DNA of 64,000 nucleotides from Bradyrhizobium sp. SSBR45G (GCF_030159255.1 NZ_BSCT01000006.1:1-64000), one strand, 5' to 3'; counted from the first letter of the stretch, positions 45,756-55,496 are shown. A program made the numbers and translations. The notes: a model not told the origin generated them from the letters alone.

Positions 45756-47906
45756 TCAGGCGCGCCGTACGTTGCTGAGGAATCGGCCGACCTCCTGCCG
45801 CAGCCGGTCGCTCTCCTGCGACAGCGATTGCGCCGCCGACAGCACACCGCCAGAGGCCGATCCAGTCTGCGCGGCACCGCGCTGCACGTCGACGATGGTG
45901 CTGTTCACCTCGGAGGTGCCGCGGGACGCCTCCTGGATGTTGCGCGAGATTTCCTGCGTCGCCGCGCCCTGCTGCTCGACGGCGGCGGCGATGGTCGACG
46001 AGATTTCCGACAGCCGCTCGATGGTGGTGCTGATCCCCTTGATCGCCGACACCGACTCCTGGGTGGCCGACTGGATGCCCGAGATCTGCTGGGCGATCTC
46101 TCCGGTCGCCTTCGAGGTCTGCTCGGCGAGCGCCTTGACCTCGGAGGCCACCACGGCGAAGCCGCGGCCGGCATCGCCGGCGCGCGCCGCCTCGATCGTG
46201 GCGTTGAGGGCCAGCAGATTGGTTTGGCCGGCGATGGTGTTGATGAGCTCGACGACGTCGCCGATCCGTGCAGCGGCCTTCGACAGCTCGTTGACGCGGT
46301 CATTGGTGTGGCGGGCCTGGTCGACGGCGCCGGTGGCGATCCGCGCCGATTCCTGCACCTGCCGGCTGATCTCGGTCACCGACGAGGTCAGCTCCTCGGT
46401 GGCAGAGGCGACCGACTGCACGTTCGTCGAGGCTTGCTCGGACGCCGCGGCGACGGTGGTGGCCAGCTCCTGGGAGCGGGTCGCGGTCGATGACAGCGTG
46501 CCGGCGGACGTCTCGAGCTGGGACGAGGCCGTGGACACCGTCTGCACGATGCCGCCGATCGCGCTTTCGAACTCGCTGGCGAGCTTGTTCATCCCGGCCT
46601 TGCGCGTGACCTCGGCGGAGCGCTGCACCGCCTTCACCTCCTCGCTGTTGAAGCGGACGATGGATTGCACGGTCTGCAGGTTGCGGAGCGCCTCGCCGAT
46701 CTCGTCGTCGCGCTCCACCGGAATGCGGTTGTCGAGCTTGTTCTGGACGATGTTCTGCATCGCCTCATTGAGCGCCTTCATCGGCCGCAGCACCGCGCGG
46801 ATGCTCTGCAGGCTCAAGACGGCGCCGAGCCCAAGGCCGGCCAGCATCATCGCCGTGACCAGCGCGAGCAAGCCGAGGTAACGGCTCTCTGTTTCCTCGT
46901 AGAGCGACTTGCCTTCCTTGATCTGGATGTCGACGAGCTTGTCGAGATCTTTCTTCGCGGCCTCGAACAGATCATGTGCCTTGGTGGCGATATGCTGGCT
47001 CGCCTCGTCGAACTTGCCCTGCTCGAGCAGGGCCAGTCCTGGCCTGATGCCTTCCTCGAGATAGGCCTTGCGCTTGACCGCATAGGAATCGGCCACCGCC
47101 TTCTCTTCCGGCGTCAGGTAGCTCGCCATGTAGTCGGCCCAGACCTTGGAAATCCTGGCGCTGTTTCCATCCACGAGCGTCCTGATGCCGTCGATCGACT
47201 TTCCGGCCTTGCCGTTTGCCGCTGCGGACTGTTGCGACGACATGTTATGCAGCGTGCGGTCGTTGATCTCGAACAGCTGCGAAAGCGGTATCGTGCGATC
47301 CTCGTACAGCGACTTCATGCTGATGTTGGTGGCGCGGGTCGACAGCAGGCCGGCTGCGCCGATCATGAGCATGAAGATGCCCAGCACAACGGCGAGCGTC
47401 GTCAAGCGTGCCTTCACGGTCCCGGTGAAGAGTGACAGATGGTCGAACACCGAGCGGCGGCGGATGATGCCGGCGCTGATCGCGTAGTCCTGCCCCTTAC
47501 CCTGATGCAGGAGGGAGTAGACCCGCTCGGCCTCGGCGCGCTGGTCGGCCGGCAGCTTGGTGCGGATCGAGGTGTAGCCGGTGATCTCGCCATTCTCGCG
47601 GATGGCGGAGGCGGTCGCCAGCACCCAATAGTAGTCACCGTTCTTGCGGCGGTTCTTGACCGCGCCGGCCCACGGCTTGCCTTGCTTCAGCGTGTCCCAG
47701 AGGTTGGCGAACGCCGCCTCCGGCATGTCGGGATGGCGGATGATGTTGTGCGGCTGGCCCATCAGCTCGTCGGGCGTGAAGCCGGCGGCATCGACGAACT
47801 GGTCGTTGAAATAGGTCAGCCTGCCCTTGAGGTCGGTGCGCGAGACGATCAGCGTCTCGTCGGTGATCGGGTATTCGGTGTTGGTGACGGGCAGGTTCTT
47901 GCGCAT
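45756..47906 (-). CDS. PAS-containing methyl-accepting chemotaxis protein (Aer-like)
   Basis: A 716-residue chemoreceptor. The N-terminal PAS domain (about 15-115) has [40 protein letters not shown] and [15 protein letters not shown], typical of Aer, which binds FAD and senses redox. TM1 is near [21 protein letters not shown] periplasmic four-helix bundle, TM2 ([18 protein letters not shown]) and a HAMP domain follow. The signalling tip [20 protein letters not shown] is intact. It is encoded alone inside the ICE, between DUF736 and xre, so the element brings its own taxis input. Confidence 0.93.
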   Translation of the reverse strand: MRKNLPVTNTEYPITDETLIVSRTDLKGRLTYFNDQFVDAAGFTPDELMGQPHNIIRHPDMPEAAFANLWDTLKQGKPWAGAVKNRRKNGDYYWVLATASAIRENGEITGYTSIRTKLPADQRAEAERVYSLLHQGKGQDYAISAGIIRRRSVFDHLSLFTGTVKARLTTLAVVLGIFMLMIGAAGLLSTRATNISMKSLYEDRTIPLSQLFEINDRTLHNMSSQQSAAANGKAGKSIDGIRTLVDGNSARISKVWADYMASYLTPEEKAVADSYAVKRKAYLEEGIRPGLALLEQGKFDEASQHIATKAHDLFEAAKKDLDKLVDIQIKEGKSLYEETESRYLGLLALVTAMMLAGLGLGAVLSLQSIRAVLRPMKALNEAMQNIVQNKLDNRIPVERDDEIGEALRNLQTVQSIVRFNSEEVKAVQRSAEVTRKAGMNKLASEFESAIGGIVQTVSTASSQLETSAGTLSSTATRSQELATTVAAASEQASTNVQSVASATEELTSSVTEISRQVQESARIATGAVDQARHTNDRVNELSKAAARIGDVVELINTIAGQTNLLALNATIEAARAGDAGRGFAVVASEVKALAEQTSKATGEIAQQISGIQSATQESVSAIKGISTTIERLSEISSTIAAAVEQQGAATQEISRNIQEASRGTSEVNSTIVDVQRGAAQTGSASGGVLSAAQSLSQESDRLRQEVGRFLSNVRRA

Positions 47907-48643
47907 AATTAAACCCCATCAGGCCCGGAACACGCGGTCCGGATGAAGATTTCGAATTCAAATTGAGAATACGTCGGTTAGCTAAATTAAGAATGAAGTA
48001 TGATTGCCGTATTTCTACGTAGCCCGCAGTGGCAGACGTTTGCAGGGCGGAGCCGACTATGATTCATCCATTGCACCTAAGACATATGCGCGGCCGCCGC
48101 ATTCGCAAATACTGATATAGTCCTTCAGGCAGTTCTAGCGGAAGCTCTACGTCATAGTGCCCTCCATGTCTGTAGCCAACACGCTTGTTCCAAGAGAGGA
48201 AGCCTTCGTTAGTCGCGTCATTGGCAGTCGCGATCTGTCGCAGATAGTTATGTCACGCTGGGCGAAGCTTGAAACATCCTGATGCGTGTGCGCTCGTTCG
48301 CGGAAACAGTCTACGATGTGAACAAGTAGTCAAAGGGCGGCTCGGGACTCTGAGGGGCCGATACAGCCGCAAGACAATTGCGGTGGGTGCTCATGATTTC
48401 GAGGGCTCCGTTCCGGGACGGCGCATGGTACCGAAATTCACCAAATTGGGATGGCGGCTGAGCTATCTATCGCCTCGTCACCGGGGGCGACGGCGAGCCG
48501 TCGCCGGAAGCCGCTATGTATGTGATGAGCGTCAGCCTGGCACCCAAGTGCTTGTTTGAGATCGACCCGGAACCCGGCCGTACCTCGTGCGATGGTGATG
48601 TTTACGCAGGATTGCGACGCCAAATTTTGGGCACGCTTTGGCA
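47907..48643. other. Intergenic stretch upstream of the chemoreceptor, with a possible gene relic
   Basis: It contains the chemoreceptor promoter at its left end. On the minus strand an open segment at 48064-48252 reads ATANDATNEGFLSWNKRVGY, then HYDVELPLELPEGLYQYLRM and a stop; it looks protein-like but has no start codon and may be a relic. I see no complete gene. Confidence 0.4.
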
Positions 48644-48907
48644 TTACCGGTTCTGAATACGGCGCGCCTTCTTCTTGGAATCAACAGTAGGCGGGGCCGG
48701 CTTCAACAGGTCTGCCGGCTCGACGCCGAGGCCACCCGCGAGAGCGGCGAGCACGTCGATCGAGACGGCATTGCGGCTTCTTTCAATCATGCTGATATAG
48801 GTCCGATCGATATCGGCGCGATGGGCGAGTTCTTCCTGCGAAACGCCTTTGCTTTGGCGCAGGCGCTTCAAGTTGGCGGCCAGGACGTCTCGGATATTCA
48901 TCTCCAA
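48644..48907 (-). CDS. Xre-family HTH regulator of the ICE
   Basis: An 87-residue single-domain Xre protein: LKRLRQSKGVSQEELAHRAD, IDRTYISMIERSRNAVSIDV and LAALAGGLGVEPADLL. Small Xre repressors stand at this position on ICEs of this type, divergent from the DUF2285-type activators, and keep transfer genes off. A start two codons later (MNIRDVL) is possible. It is the likely ligand of the direct repeats at 48925-48947. Confidence 0.9.
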   Translation of the reverse strand: MEMNIRDVLAANLKRLRQSKGVSQEELAHRADIDRTYISMIERSRNAVSIDVLAALAGGLGVEPADLLKPAPPTVDSKKKARRIQNR

Positions 48908-48924
48908 GGCAGCACAGGCTTGTC

Positions 48925-48947
48925 GAGTATTTAACCACGGAGTATTT
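48925..48947. promoter_or_regulatory. Candidate Xre operator (direct repeats)
   Basis: GAGTATTT occurs at 48925-48932 and again at 48940-48947, 15 bp apart, 18 bp upstream of the xre start in the divergent intergenic region. The region is much more AT-rich than its neighbours. Confidence 0.4.
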
Positions 48948-49079
48948 TCTACAAAGTGAGACCAAATGCTTGAATATGTTGGCTAATGGTGCCCGGCTTG
49001 GATCTCGGGCAGGGCTCGTCTCGCTTCTCCGCTCGGCCAAGAACGATCGTTGTGTTTTGCCTTAATAGGTTTCTGACCG

Positions 49080-49358
49080 ATGCCCTTTCCCCCGCTCGAT
49101 CCCGATGTCGCCGACACGGCGCCGACCGATCCCATTCTGACGCCCTACGACGAGGAGCACCTCGTCACGTATCTGCGCCTCCTCGACGCAGAGGCGGACA
49201 ATGCGGACTGGGAGGAGGTTGCCCAGGTCGTTTTACATATCGATCCGAGCCGGGAACCCGAGCGTGCGCGCCGCGCGTATGACACCCATCTGGCCCGGGC
49301 GAAGTGGATGTCAGAGGAGGGGTACAATCACTTGCTACGCGGACCTCCTGAGACCTGA
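49080..49358 (+). CDS. Small ICE-backbone protein upstream of the DUF2285 regulator
   Basis: A 92-residue acidic protein (DEEHLVTYLRLLDAEADNAD, then EPERARRAYDTHLARAKWMS). I recognise it from the same place on related elements, divergent from xre and before the DUF2285 regulator, but do not recall its family number. It may be a small DNA-binding or activator protein. It appears intact. Confidence 0.65.
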   Translation: MPFPPLDPDVADTAPTDPILTPYDEEHLVTYLRLLDAEADNADWEEVAQVVLHIDPSREPERARRAYDTHLARAKWMSEEGYNHLLRGPPET

Positions 49359-49527
49359 CGTTGTGCAACCATTGCGGAACTCAGTCGTTTCAAGCAATCG
49401 TGTAGTTAGATTCAATCGATAGTCCGCACTACTTTACCGATACGAGTCAAGAATCTGCACTGCAATCACAAATGGTGCCATCATTAGGATATTGCGTTGC
49501 AGTCCTTAAACTGATGAGGACTGAACG

Positions 49528-50296
49528 ATGTCGGAATTTGATTGGCGTGCACCCAGGGCCTACGCGAACATGTATCGCGCGGACCGTCCAGGTTTCGCTT
49601 GGGAATACGTTCGCCGATCACCGAACTATCGTACGCAGTTTTCGGCAATCGTTCATCCTGACCACAATTCCTCAGCCAGATTTCGAAAGCACTGGGGGTT
49701 GATATTTCGCAGCTGATCCCGCGCTCTCCTTCGACGCTCAGATCGTCTTCTGGGCGCCCGAGCGGTTGTCGACCGTGCTGGCGCTTACTGAACTCGACAA
49801 GCGCATGCCGGTCGTCACGCCGACGGTGAAGCTTCCGTCGTTTGCGCCGGATCAGCTCCGGCGCGCGCCGGACGGCTGGCATGTCGTCTTGCGTCTCGGT
49901 GCAAATGAGCATCGCGTCTGGCTGCAGAGGAAGCCGCTGACGACGGTGTCCTATGCTGTACTGCTGCCGTACGATCGCGACTTCAAAGTGCGCAACGAGG
50001 CCGCGGACCGGCTCTGGCGTGCGCTTCGGGCGAGACCGCCTGGTCCTGTCTCGGATGGCTTGTCTGAGCAGCGCCGAACGCGCCTCGTGCTGACGTTGCG
50101 CGCGCTCGATGGCTGGCAGCAGGGCAACAGCTATCGGACGATCGCGGAAGTACTGTTCGGCGCGGCGCGCATCTCGGCGCGCGCATGGAAGACGCATGAG
50201 GTGCGTAGCCAGACCATTCGATTGGTGAAGAATGGTCTGGCGCTGATCCGCGGTGGCTATCAGCAGCTGCTGCGTCCACCGCGCAAGGAAGAATAG
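49528..50296 (+). pseudogene. DUF2285 transcriptional regulator, split by a one-base frameshift
   Basis: The first frame (49528-49716) gives the N-terminal regulator domain found ahead of DUF2285 (MSEFDWRAPRAYANMYRADR, then GFAWEYVRRSPNYR and FRKHWGLIF). Near 49708 the sequence ATA TTT CGC AGC TGA stops that frame, whereas the +1 frame reads AADPALSFDAQIVFWAPERL and runs on through the whole DUF2285 domain (LRRAPDGWHVVLRLG, SYRTIAEVLFG, RSQTIRLVKNGLALIRGGYQ). Removing one base near 49708 restores a 256-residue protein. The family activates ICE excision and transfer, so the element may be locked down unless ribosomes slip at TTT CGC. Confidence 0.85.
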
Positions 50297-50305
50297 ATCG
50301 TCTAC

Positions 50306-50338
50306 GATCGAGGGGTGCCGGAAATGGCACCCTCGATC
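50306..50338 (+). terminator. Hairpin after the DUF2285 gene
   Basis: GATCGAGGGGTGCC (50306-50319) pairs with GGCACCCTCGATC (50326-50338) with a single bulged G and loop GGAAAT. There is no T-run. It separates the regulator from the replication genes. Confidence 0.6.
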
Positions 50339-50432
50339 TGCGGCATCCCTGTTCGCTGGCCTACGCCTCCATCCTGACCGTCGACGCGCTGAACTACTCG
50401 CAAGCGCGCAGGTCTGTCCTGGAGGTTGCCAG

Positions 50433-50735
50433 ATGTCCGATTCCTTGGCCGGTCTTCCGCCGCGCTTTCTTCGCACACCCGAGGCTGCCCGCTATCTCGG
50501 TCTGTCCGGCCGCACGCTGGAGAAGCATCGGACCTACGGCACGGGGCCGGCCTATCGCAAGATCGGCGGCCGCGTCGTCTACGCGATCGATGACCTGAAA
50601 GCCTGGGCCGACCGGGGCACCAAGACGTCGACCGCCGACCCCGGCCAAGGGACCGTGCTGCCGGCCAAGAGGCATCCGGGTCTCATTCCCTATGCCGGGC
50701 AGGAGCGTCGTGCGTCGCGGGCAGGGCGGGCTTGA
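50433..50735 (+). CDS. AlpA-like helix-turn-helix protein
   Basis: A 100-residue protein with a MerR-type HTH_17 domain: FLRTPEAARYLGLSGRTLEK, then HRTYGTGPAYRKIGGRVVYA. Such proteins act as excisionases or regulators of repA on ICEs. An AGGTTGCCAG site precedes the ATG. Its stop overlaps the repA start. Intact. Confidence 0.88.
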   Translation: MSDSLAGLPPRFLRTPEAARYLGLSGRTLEKHRTYGTGPAYRKIGGRVVYAIDDLKAWADRGTKTSTADPGQGTVLPAKRHPGLIPYAGQERRASRAGRA

Positions 50736-51619
50736 ACGTGCGAGGTTTGCGTAAATCCGAGCGCGCCCAGCTCGATCTGTTTCGCGCGCTGCCCGGCGAC
50801 CTGGCGCCGCGTGATGCGCAGGATCTGATGGCCTATCCGTTCTTCTCGCTGGCAAAGAGCAAGCGCGTGGTGCCGATCGATTTCCGCGCCGGATCCGTCG
50901 CGATCCGCGTCGAGGCCGTGGCGGAGCACGGGATGGCGACCATCTGGGACGCCGACGTTCTGATCTGGGCGGCCTCGCAGATCGTCGAAGCGCGTGATGC
51001 CGGACTGAAGACGTCGCGCCTGATGGCGGCCACGCCATACGAGATTCTGTCGTTCGTCGGCCGCGGCACCGGCGTGCGCGATTACGATCGTCTGAAGGCA
51101 GGACTCGACCGTCTGCAGTCGACCACCGTGCTCACGTCGATCCGTCAGACGACAGAACGGCGGCGGCACCGCTTCTCCTGGATCAACGAGTGGAAGGAGA
51201 CCGCGGACGCCCATGGAAAGCCATCCGGGCTGCAGCTGATCCTGCCCGATTGGTTCTATTCAGGCGTCATCGATGATGCGCTCGTGCTGACGATCGACCG
51301 CCAATATTTCGCACTGACGGGCGGTTTGGAGCGCTGGCTTTATCGTCTCGTGCGCAAGCATGGCGGTCACCAGGACGGCGGTTGGAGCTTCGATCTCGGC
51401 TATCTCCACGCCAAGTCCGGGAGCCTCTCACCGCTCAAGCATTTCGCCTATGACCTGCGCGAAATCGTCCGCCGCCAGACATTGCCCGGCTACGAGCTCG
51501 TGCTCACGCGCGATCCCAACGGAACCGAGCGGCTGAACTTCGCGACCACCGTCGCAGACCCCGTCGTGCGCCGCTTCGCCAAGCATCATCGCTCGAGCCC
51601 TGCGGTGGACAAGCTGTGA
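50732..51619 (+). CDS. repA: Replication initiator protein RepA (ICE type)
   Basis: A 295-residue protein of the RepA family found on alphaproteobacterial plasmids and ICEs: MAYPFFSLAKSKRVVPIDFR, ADVLIWAASQIVEARDAGLK and DRLQSTTVLTSIRQ. The winged-helix C-terminal part is GLERWLYRLVRKHGGHQDGG. It reads from a TTG at 50732 or a GTG at 50738. It should bind the iterons at 51625-51692 and allow autonomous replication of the excised circle. Confidence 0.9.
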   Translation: MNVRGLRKSERAQLDLFRALPGDLAPRDAQDLMAYPFFSLAKSKRVVPIDFRAGSVAIRVEAVAEHGMATIWDADVLIWAASQIVEARDAGLKTSRLMAATPYEILSFVGRGTGVRDYDRLKAGLDRLQSTTVLTSIRQTTERRRHRFSWINEWKETADAHGKPSGLQLILPDWFYSGVIDDALVLTIDRQYFALTGGLERWLYRLVRKHGGHQDGGWSFDLGYLHAKSGSLSPLKHFAYDLREIVRRQTLPGYELVLTRDPNGTERLNFATTVADPVVRRFAKHHRSSPAVDKL

Positions 51620-51624
51620 ATAGT

Positions 51625-51692
51625 CTCGTGCTATCGGGGACCGGAAGACTCGTGCCATCGGGGACCGGATCCTCGTGCTATCAGGGACCGAA
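51625..51692 (+). repeat. Three iterons, candidate replication origin
   Basis: Three direct 21 bp repeats based on CTCGTGCTATCGGGGACCGG start at 51625, 51649 and 51672 (spacing 24 and 23 bp). Copies 1 and 2 differ at one base, copy 3 at two. They begin 6 bp after the repA stop. Spacing near two helical turns and proximity to repA are typical of RepA-binding iterons. The AT-richer stretch AACTTACCTAACTGCAAAAT follows at about 51736 and could be the melting region. Confidence 0.82.
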
Positions 51693-51908
51693 ATCGGTCT
51701 TAAGCCATTGCCGCGGCGTGTCTTTTCGGCCCTCTAACTTACCTAACTGCAAAATCCTTCGGATTTTGTCTAACGGACCCCGTCCGCGGCCCGCCTGTGG
51801 GCGCTCAAGAGCCTGGCGCCGGCGGCCCTCGGTGACCTCCGAGGCCAGCCTTGCGGGCACGTGCCGGGCGCTCACCGCCATCCAGATCCCATCGAAAAGG
51901 ATGAGCCG

Positions 51909-52373
51909 ATGAGCCAGCTGACGTGCGTCCAATTGCTGTGGCTGCAGGGGAAGATCGAGAACCGCATCCGTTTCGGGCGGACCGTGCAGGAGCTACGGCT
52001 CGATCACTATCGCCGGGTTGTCTCGTTCACACCTGGCAGCGTCTTTGCGTTCGTCCGCTGGTCGTCGAATGACTACGGCACGGTGCTGTCGCGGATCGAC
52101 ATTCTGCAGGCCGTGCAGGTTGGCGAGGCATGCGCGACCGTCCCATTCGTCGGTCCTGGGGCCGCCATTCTGCTGCAGGCTTTCGGCTGGCCGAAGGTCG
52201 AGCGGGTGCTGCAGCATATCGACGCGATCGAGGCGCTCGGCATCGATCCGGCTGACGCTGCACCAGATCATTGGCGGCACGTTCAGAACCGCCTGGCGAG
52301 CAACGAGCCGCCGCGTCCGTACACGCCGCTGCGGCATCGCGCCTGGCTCCACCGCCGGAGCGTGATGCCATGA
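51909..52373 (+). CDS. DUF2840 protein of the ICE transfer region
   Basis: A 154-residue DUF2840 protein from the ATG at 51909: VQLLWLQGKIENRIRFGRTV, then FAFVRWSSNDYGTVLSRIDI and RAWLHRRSVMP. It always precedes traF on this ICE type. Its stop overlaps the traF start (ATGA). Function unknown. Confidence 0.9.
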   Translation: MSQLTCVQLLWLQGKIENRIRFGRTVQELRLDHYRRVVSFTPGSVFAFVRWSSNDYGTVLSRIDILQAVQVGEACATVPFVGPGAAILLQAFGWPKVERVLQHIDAIEALGIDPADAAPDHWRHVQNRLASNEPPRPYTPLRHRAWLHRRSVMP

Positions 52374-52882
52374 CGAGGCGGCTCCCGATCGTCATCGCCG
52401 TGTTTGCCGGTGTATCGCTGATGGCAGGTGCCGGGCAGTTGCGATCGCGTCCGCTGTTCATCTGGAACGTCTCCGAGAGCGTTCCCATCGGGCTCTATGC
52501 GGTGCAGCCGGTTCGCCAATGGTACGTCACCGAACTCGTCGTGGTGCTGCCGCAAGGCGCGCTGGCGGAATGGCTCGCTGATGGCGGATACCTGCCGAAA
52601 GGCGTGCCGATGTTGAAGCGAATTCTCGCTCTTCCCGGCCAGACCGTCTGCCGCCGCGAACATGTAATCATCGTCGACGATGTCGAGGTCGGCGTCGCGC
52701 GAGAGAGCGACAGCCGTGGCCGTCCGCTGCCGGATTGGCACGGCTGCCTGATCATTAGCGATGGCCAGGTCTTTCTCATGAACTGGCAGTCCGATAGCTC
52801 GTTGGACGGCCGATATTTTGGTCTGACCGCAACGTCGGACGTCATCGGACGTGCAGTTCCCGTGTGGACCAGGGAGCCATGA
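52370..52882 (+). CDS. traF: TraF-type S26 signal peptidase
   Basis: A 170-residue conjugal protease of the S26 family. One N-terminal TM anchor (IVIAVFAGVSLMAGAGQL) is followed by the catalytic serine motif SVPIGLY (Ser37) and the lysine motif MLKRILALPGQTV (Lys83). TraF processes the pilin for the mating pore. The pilin and pore genes (trb) are absent from this window. Intact. Confidence 0.9.
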   Translation: MTRRLPIVIAVFAGVSLMAGAGQLRSRPLFIWNVSESVPIGLYAVQPVRQWYVTELVVVLPQGALAEWLADGGYLPKGVPMLKRILALPGQTVCRREHVIIVDDVEVGVARESDSRGRPLPDWHGCLIISDGQVFLMNWQSDSSLDGRYFGLTATSDVIGRAVPVWTREP

Positions 52883-53717
52883 TGATGCACTCGGTCTGCG
52901 CTCGGCTTGCAGAGGAACTGCCTGATCTGGAGCATTGGCACCACGGTGCGCGGGCTCCTAGCAGCGGTGCTAGCACCAGTGTTAGCAATCCTGCTATCGC
53001 CCGTTCCGGCATCGTATCCGACGGAGTTGATGCGCCTATATGCCGGCTGTCGCTCGACGAGTTGATCAGGCGATCGAGAACTCGGAGCGCTGCCGCAGTG
53101 CATCTCGCGTGCGCGTTTGGCGCCGGGTCCGCCTGCAAAGTTGGTCGTTCCCCGCACGATGGAGATGACCGAGTGGCGCGGTACGGCGGTCTCGCGGGTG
53201 ACGCTGGGACAGCACCGTTTCTACGGGGTAGCCTTCTCGTTCCGGCTCTTCGTTTGCGCCGATTTCTGCATGTTTTCTGCACGGTTGGACGTCGTTCTCC
53301 CGTCAACCGTCCGCGCAATGTTGAGCAGCGCCGCGATATCCCCGATTCGCGACAGCTGACGGATCTATGGGCTTCCAACGTCACGGTGTGCCAACGAAAC
53401 GGCTGGTCGCTTCACATATCGGTGGCAACGAACGTTCGCGACTTGTTTCATGGCCGCTGTTGCTTCTACGGACTATCCGGGACTACGACAAAAAGCGCGA
53501 ACCTGCGAACTAATAGGGGCCAAGGAAGCCGGGCGGAAGCGGTCGACGTTTCAGGGCAAGATAAAAACGGCTCGCCGGTTGAACGGCAAGCCATTGACAT
53601 GGCTTGCGTTCAACCGTGCCGGTCGGTCGGAGCGCGTGCCACGCTCTGTGTTTTCAGTAGCGAGATCAATGTTGTTTTCGGCACCGTAGCCGAAGTCTTA
53701 GCCGCGAGGCAGCGCGC
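52883..53717 (+). other. Degenerate stretch between traF and the relaxase gene
   Basis: A long plus-strand frame over this stretch (52864-53721) has the composition of non-coding sequence. At 52946-53063 a different frame gives VRGLLAAVLAPVLAILLSPV, then PASYPTELMRLYAG and a stop. This is a signal-peptide-like start where related elements encode a lytic transglycosylase, so it may be the remnant of that gene. The right half (53400-53717) probably contains the transfer origin and the relaxase promoter. Confidence 0.45.
53576..53616. repeat. Strong inverted repeat upstream of the relaxase, candidate oriT hairpin
   Basis: CGGTTGAACGGCAAGCCAT (53576-53594) pairs with ATGGCTTGCGTTCAACCG (53599-53616), 18 bp with one bulged G and a TGAC loop. 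It lies 102 bp before the relaxase ATG. Relaxases usually nick next to such a repeat, close to their own gene, so this is the best oriT candidate in the window. It is not a terminator (no T-run). Confidence 0.62.
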
Positions 53718-55478
53718 ATGAGCACGAGCGAGCGCGAGTTCCGCATCCGCCCAGGGCGCATTCGTCAGGGGCGTAGCACGAAGGCGAAGAGCTTCATCAA
53801 CCGCGTGCTGCGCGCCGCCAATGCCTCAGGCCATGTCGCTCCCTTGTCGGTGATCAATGGACGCCATGCGGTGCGGGCTCATTCGACTTTCGGCCGGGGC
53901 CGGCTCAGCTTCAGTCGTGAGCGCCTGCTCGCCCCGGCGCGCCGCGTCACGGTCAAGGCGCGCATCGCAAGGCACATGGGCCGTGCGTTTAGGTCAGCGC
54001 CGCTGGCGACGCATCTGGCCTACCTCAAGCGGGACGGGGTCACCCGCAGTGGTGAGCCGGCACGAATGTTCGATGCGAGAGGCGATCAAGCGGACGAGGC
54101 TGCATTCTCGGCGCGGGGCAGGGGCGACCGGCATCATTTCCGGTTCATCGTCTCGCCCGAGGACGCGGCTGACATGGTGGACCTCAGGGCCTTCACCCGC
54201 GACCTGATGCGGCAGATGGAGGCCGATCTCTCGACCCGGCTGGAGTGGGTCGCGGTCGATCATTGGAACACGGATAACCCGCACATCCATGTGCTCGTCC
54301 GCGGCGTTGACGAGACGGGCGCGGATCTCGTCATCTCCCGGGACTATATCAGCCGCGGCCTACGCTCTCGCGCCGAGGAACTGGTTGCGCTCGAGCTCGG
54401 GCCGAAGCCGGAGCACGAGATCCGCAACGCGCTGGAGAAGGAGATCACAGCCGATCGCTGGACGCGGCTCGATCGCGAGATACGGATGGTGGCCGACGAG
54501 GTCGGTGCCATCGATCTCCGTCAAGTCGTGCCCGGTCTTCCGGATCGGCAAGTCGTCGGACTGATGCGCGGACGTCTGCAATATCTCGAGCGCCTGGGGC
54601 TCGCGACTGCGGCCGGCCCGAACGAGTGGCTGGTCGAACTCGGGGCCGAGCGGAAGCTCCGGGAGCTGAGCACGCGCGGGGACATCATCAAGACCATGCA
54701 TCGGGCGTTCGCTGTCCGCGGCGAGGAGCGCGCTGTGGCGGATTACGCGATTGACGGCTTTGATGACCGATCGCCGATCGTGGGCCGGCTGGTCGACCGT
54801 GGGCTGCATGACGAGCTCACGGGTGAAGCCTATGCCGTGATCGATGGCGTGGATGGCCGGGCGCACCATGTCCGCTTTCGTGGGATTGAAGCCTTTGCGC
54901 AGGCGCCGGCGGTCGGAGGCATTGTTGAGGTCCGCCGCTTCGGTGGACCGGATGAGGGACGGCCCACTTTGGTGCTGGCGACGCGATCCGATCTCAGCCT
55001 GGCCGACCAGGTCACGGCCGAGGGGGCGACCTGGCTCGATCATCGGCTGGTCGAGCGGGAGCCCATGCCGCTGGCCCTTGGTGGCTTCGGGGCCGAGACG
55101 AGGGACGCGCTCCGGGCCAGGGCCGAGCATCTCGCAGACCAAGGTCTGGCCCGGCGACAAGGTCAGCGGATCGTCGTTCAACGGGATCTCTTGAAGACGT
55201 TGCGGCAGCGGGAGCTCGACACTGTCGGCGCCAAATTGTCGGCCGAGCTCAAGGTCCCGCATCTGTCGGTCGCGGCCGGTGCGCCGATCGCCGGGACCTA
55301 CCGCCAGCGGCTCGTGCTCGCCTCCGGGCGATTTGCCATGATCGACAATGGTCTCGGCTTCTACCTCGTGCCGTGGTCGCGCGAGATCGATCATCGGCTC
55401 GGCAAGTCCGTCACGGGCCTCGCCAAGGCTGGCGGCATCGAGTGGCAGCTCGGTCGCAAGCGCGACCTCGGTCTCTAG
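53718..55478 (+). CDS. VirD2-like relaxase (DUF3363 type)
   Basis: A 586-residue conjugal relaxase. The N-terminal relaxase domain has the histidine cluster HWNTDNPHIHVLVRG (residues 182-196) that binds the catalytic metal. Upstream are a basic region and HLAYLKRDGVTRSG; the catalytic tyrosine is probably in the first 120 residues. The C-terminal 300 residues form the DUF3363 region (VGGIVEVRRFGGPDEGRPTL, FYLVPWSREIDHRLGKSVTG). It nicks oriT and pilots the strand. Intact, and followed after 18 bp by traG. Confidence 0.93.
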   Translation: MSTSEREFRIRPGRIRQGRSTKAKSFINRVLRAANASGHVAPLSVINGRHAVRAHSTFGRGRLSFSRERLLAPARRVTVKARIARHMGRAFRSAPLATHLAYLKRDGVTRSGEPARMFDARGDQADEAAFSARGRGDRHHFRFIVSPEDAADMVDLRAFTRDLMRQMEADLSTRLEWVAVDHWNTDNPHIHVLVRGVDETGADLVISRDYISRGLRSRAEELVALELGPKPEHEIRNALEKEITADRWTRLDREIRMVADEVGAIDLRQVVPGLPDRQVVGLMRGRLQYLERLGLATAAGPNEWLVELGAERKLRELSTRGDIIKTMHRAFAVRGEERAVADYAIDGFDDRSPIVGRLVDRGLHDELTGEAYAVIDGVDGRAHHVRFRGIEAFAQAPAVGGIVEVRRFGGPDEGRPTLVLATRSDLSLADQVTAEGATWLDHRLVEREPMPLALGGFGAETRDALRARAEHLADQGLARRQGQRIVVQRDLLKTLRQRELDTVGAKLSAELKVPHLSVAAGAPIAGTYRQRLVLASGRFAMIDNGLGFYLVPWSREIDHRLGKSVTGLAKAGGIEWQLGRKRDLGL

Positions 55479-55496
55479 CCCAATCGGGAGGAATAC

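Noticed and set aside
52864..53721. A 285-codon plus-strand frame between traF and the relaxase
   Set aside because: No domain, cysteine- and serine-rich composition without order, and it overlaps the stem-loop region; the stretch is better read as degenerate DNA with the transfer origin.
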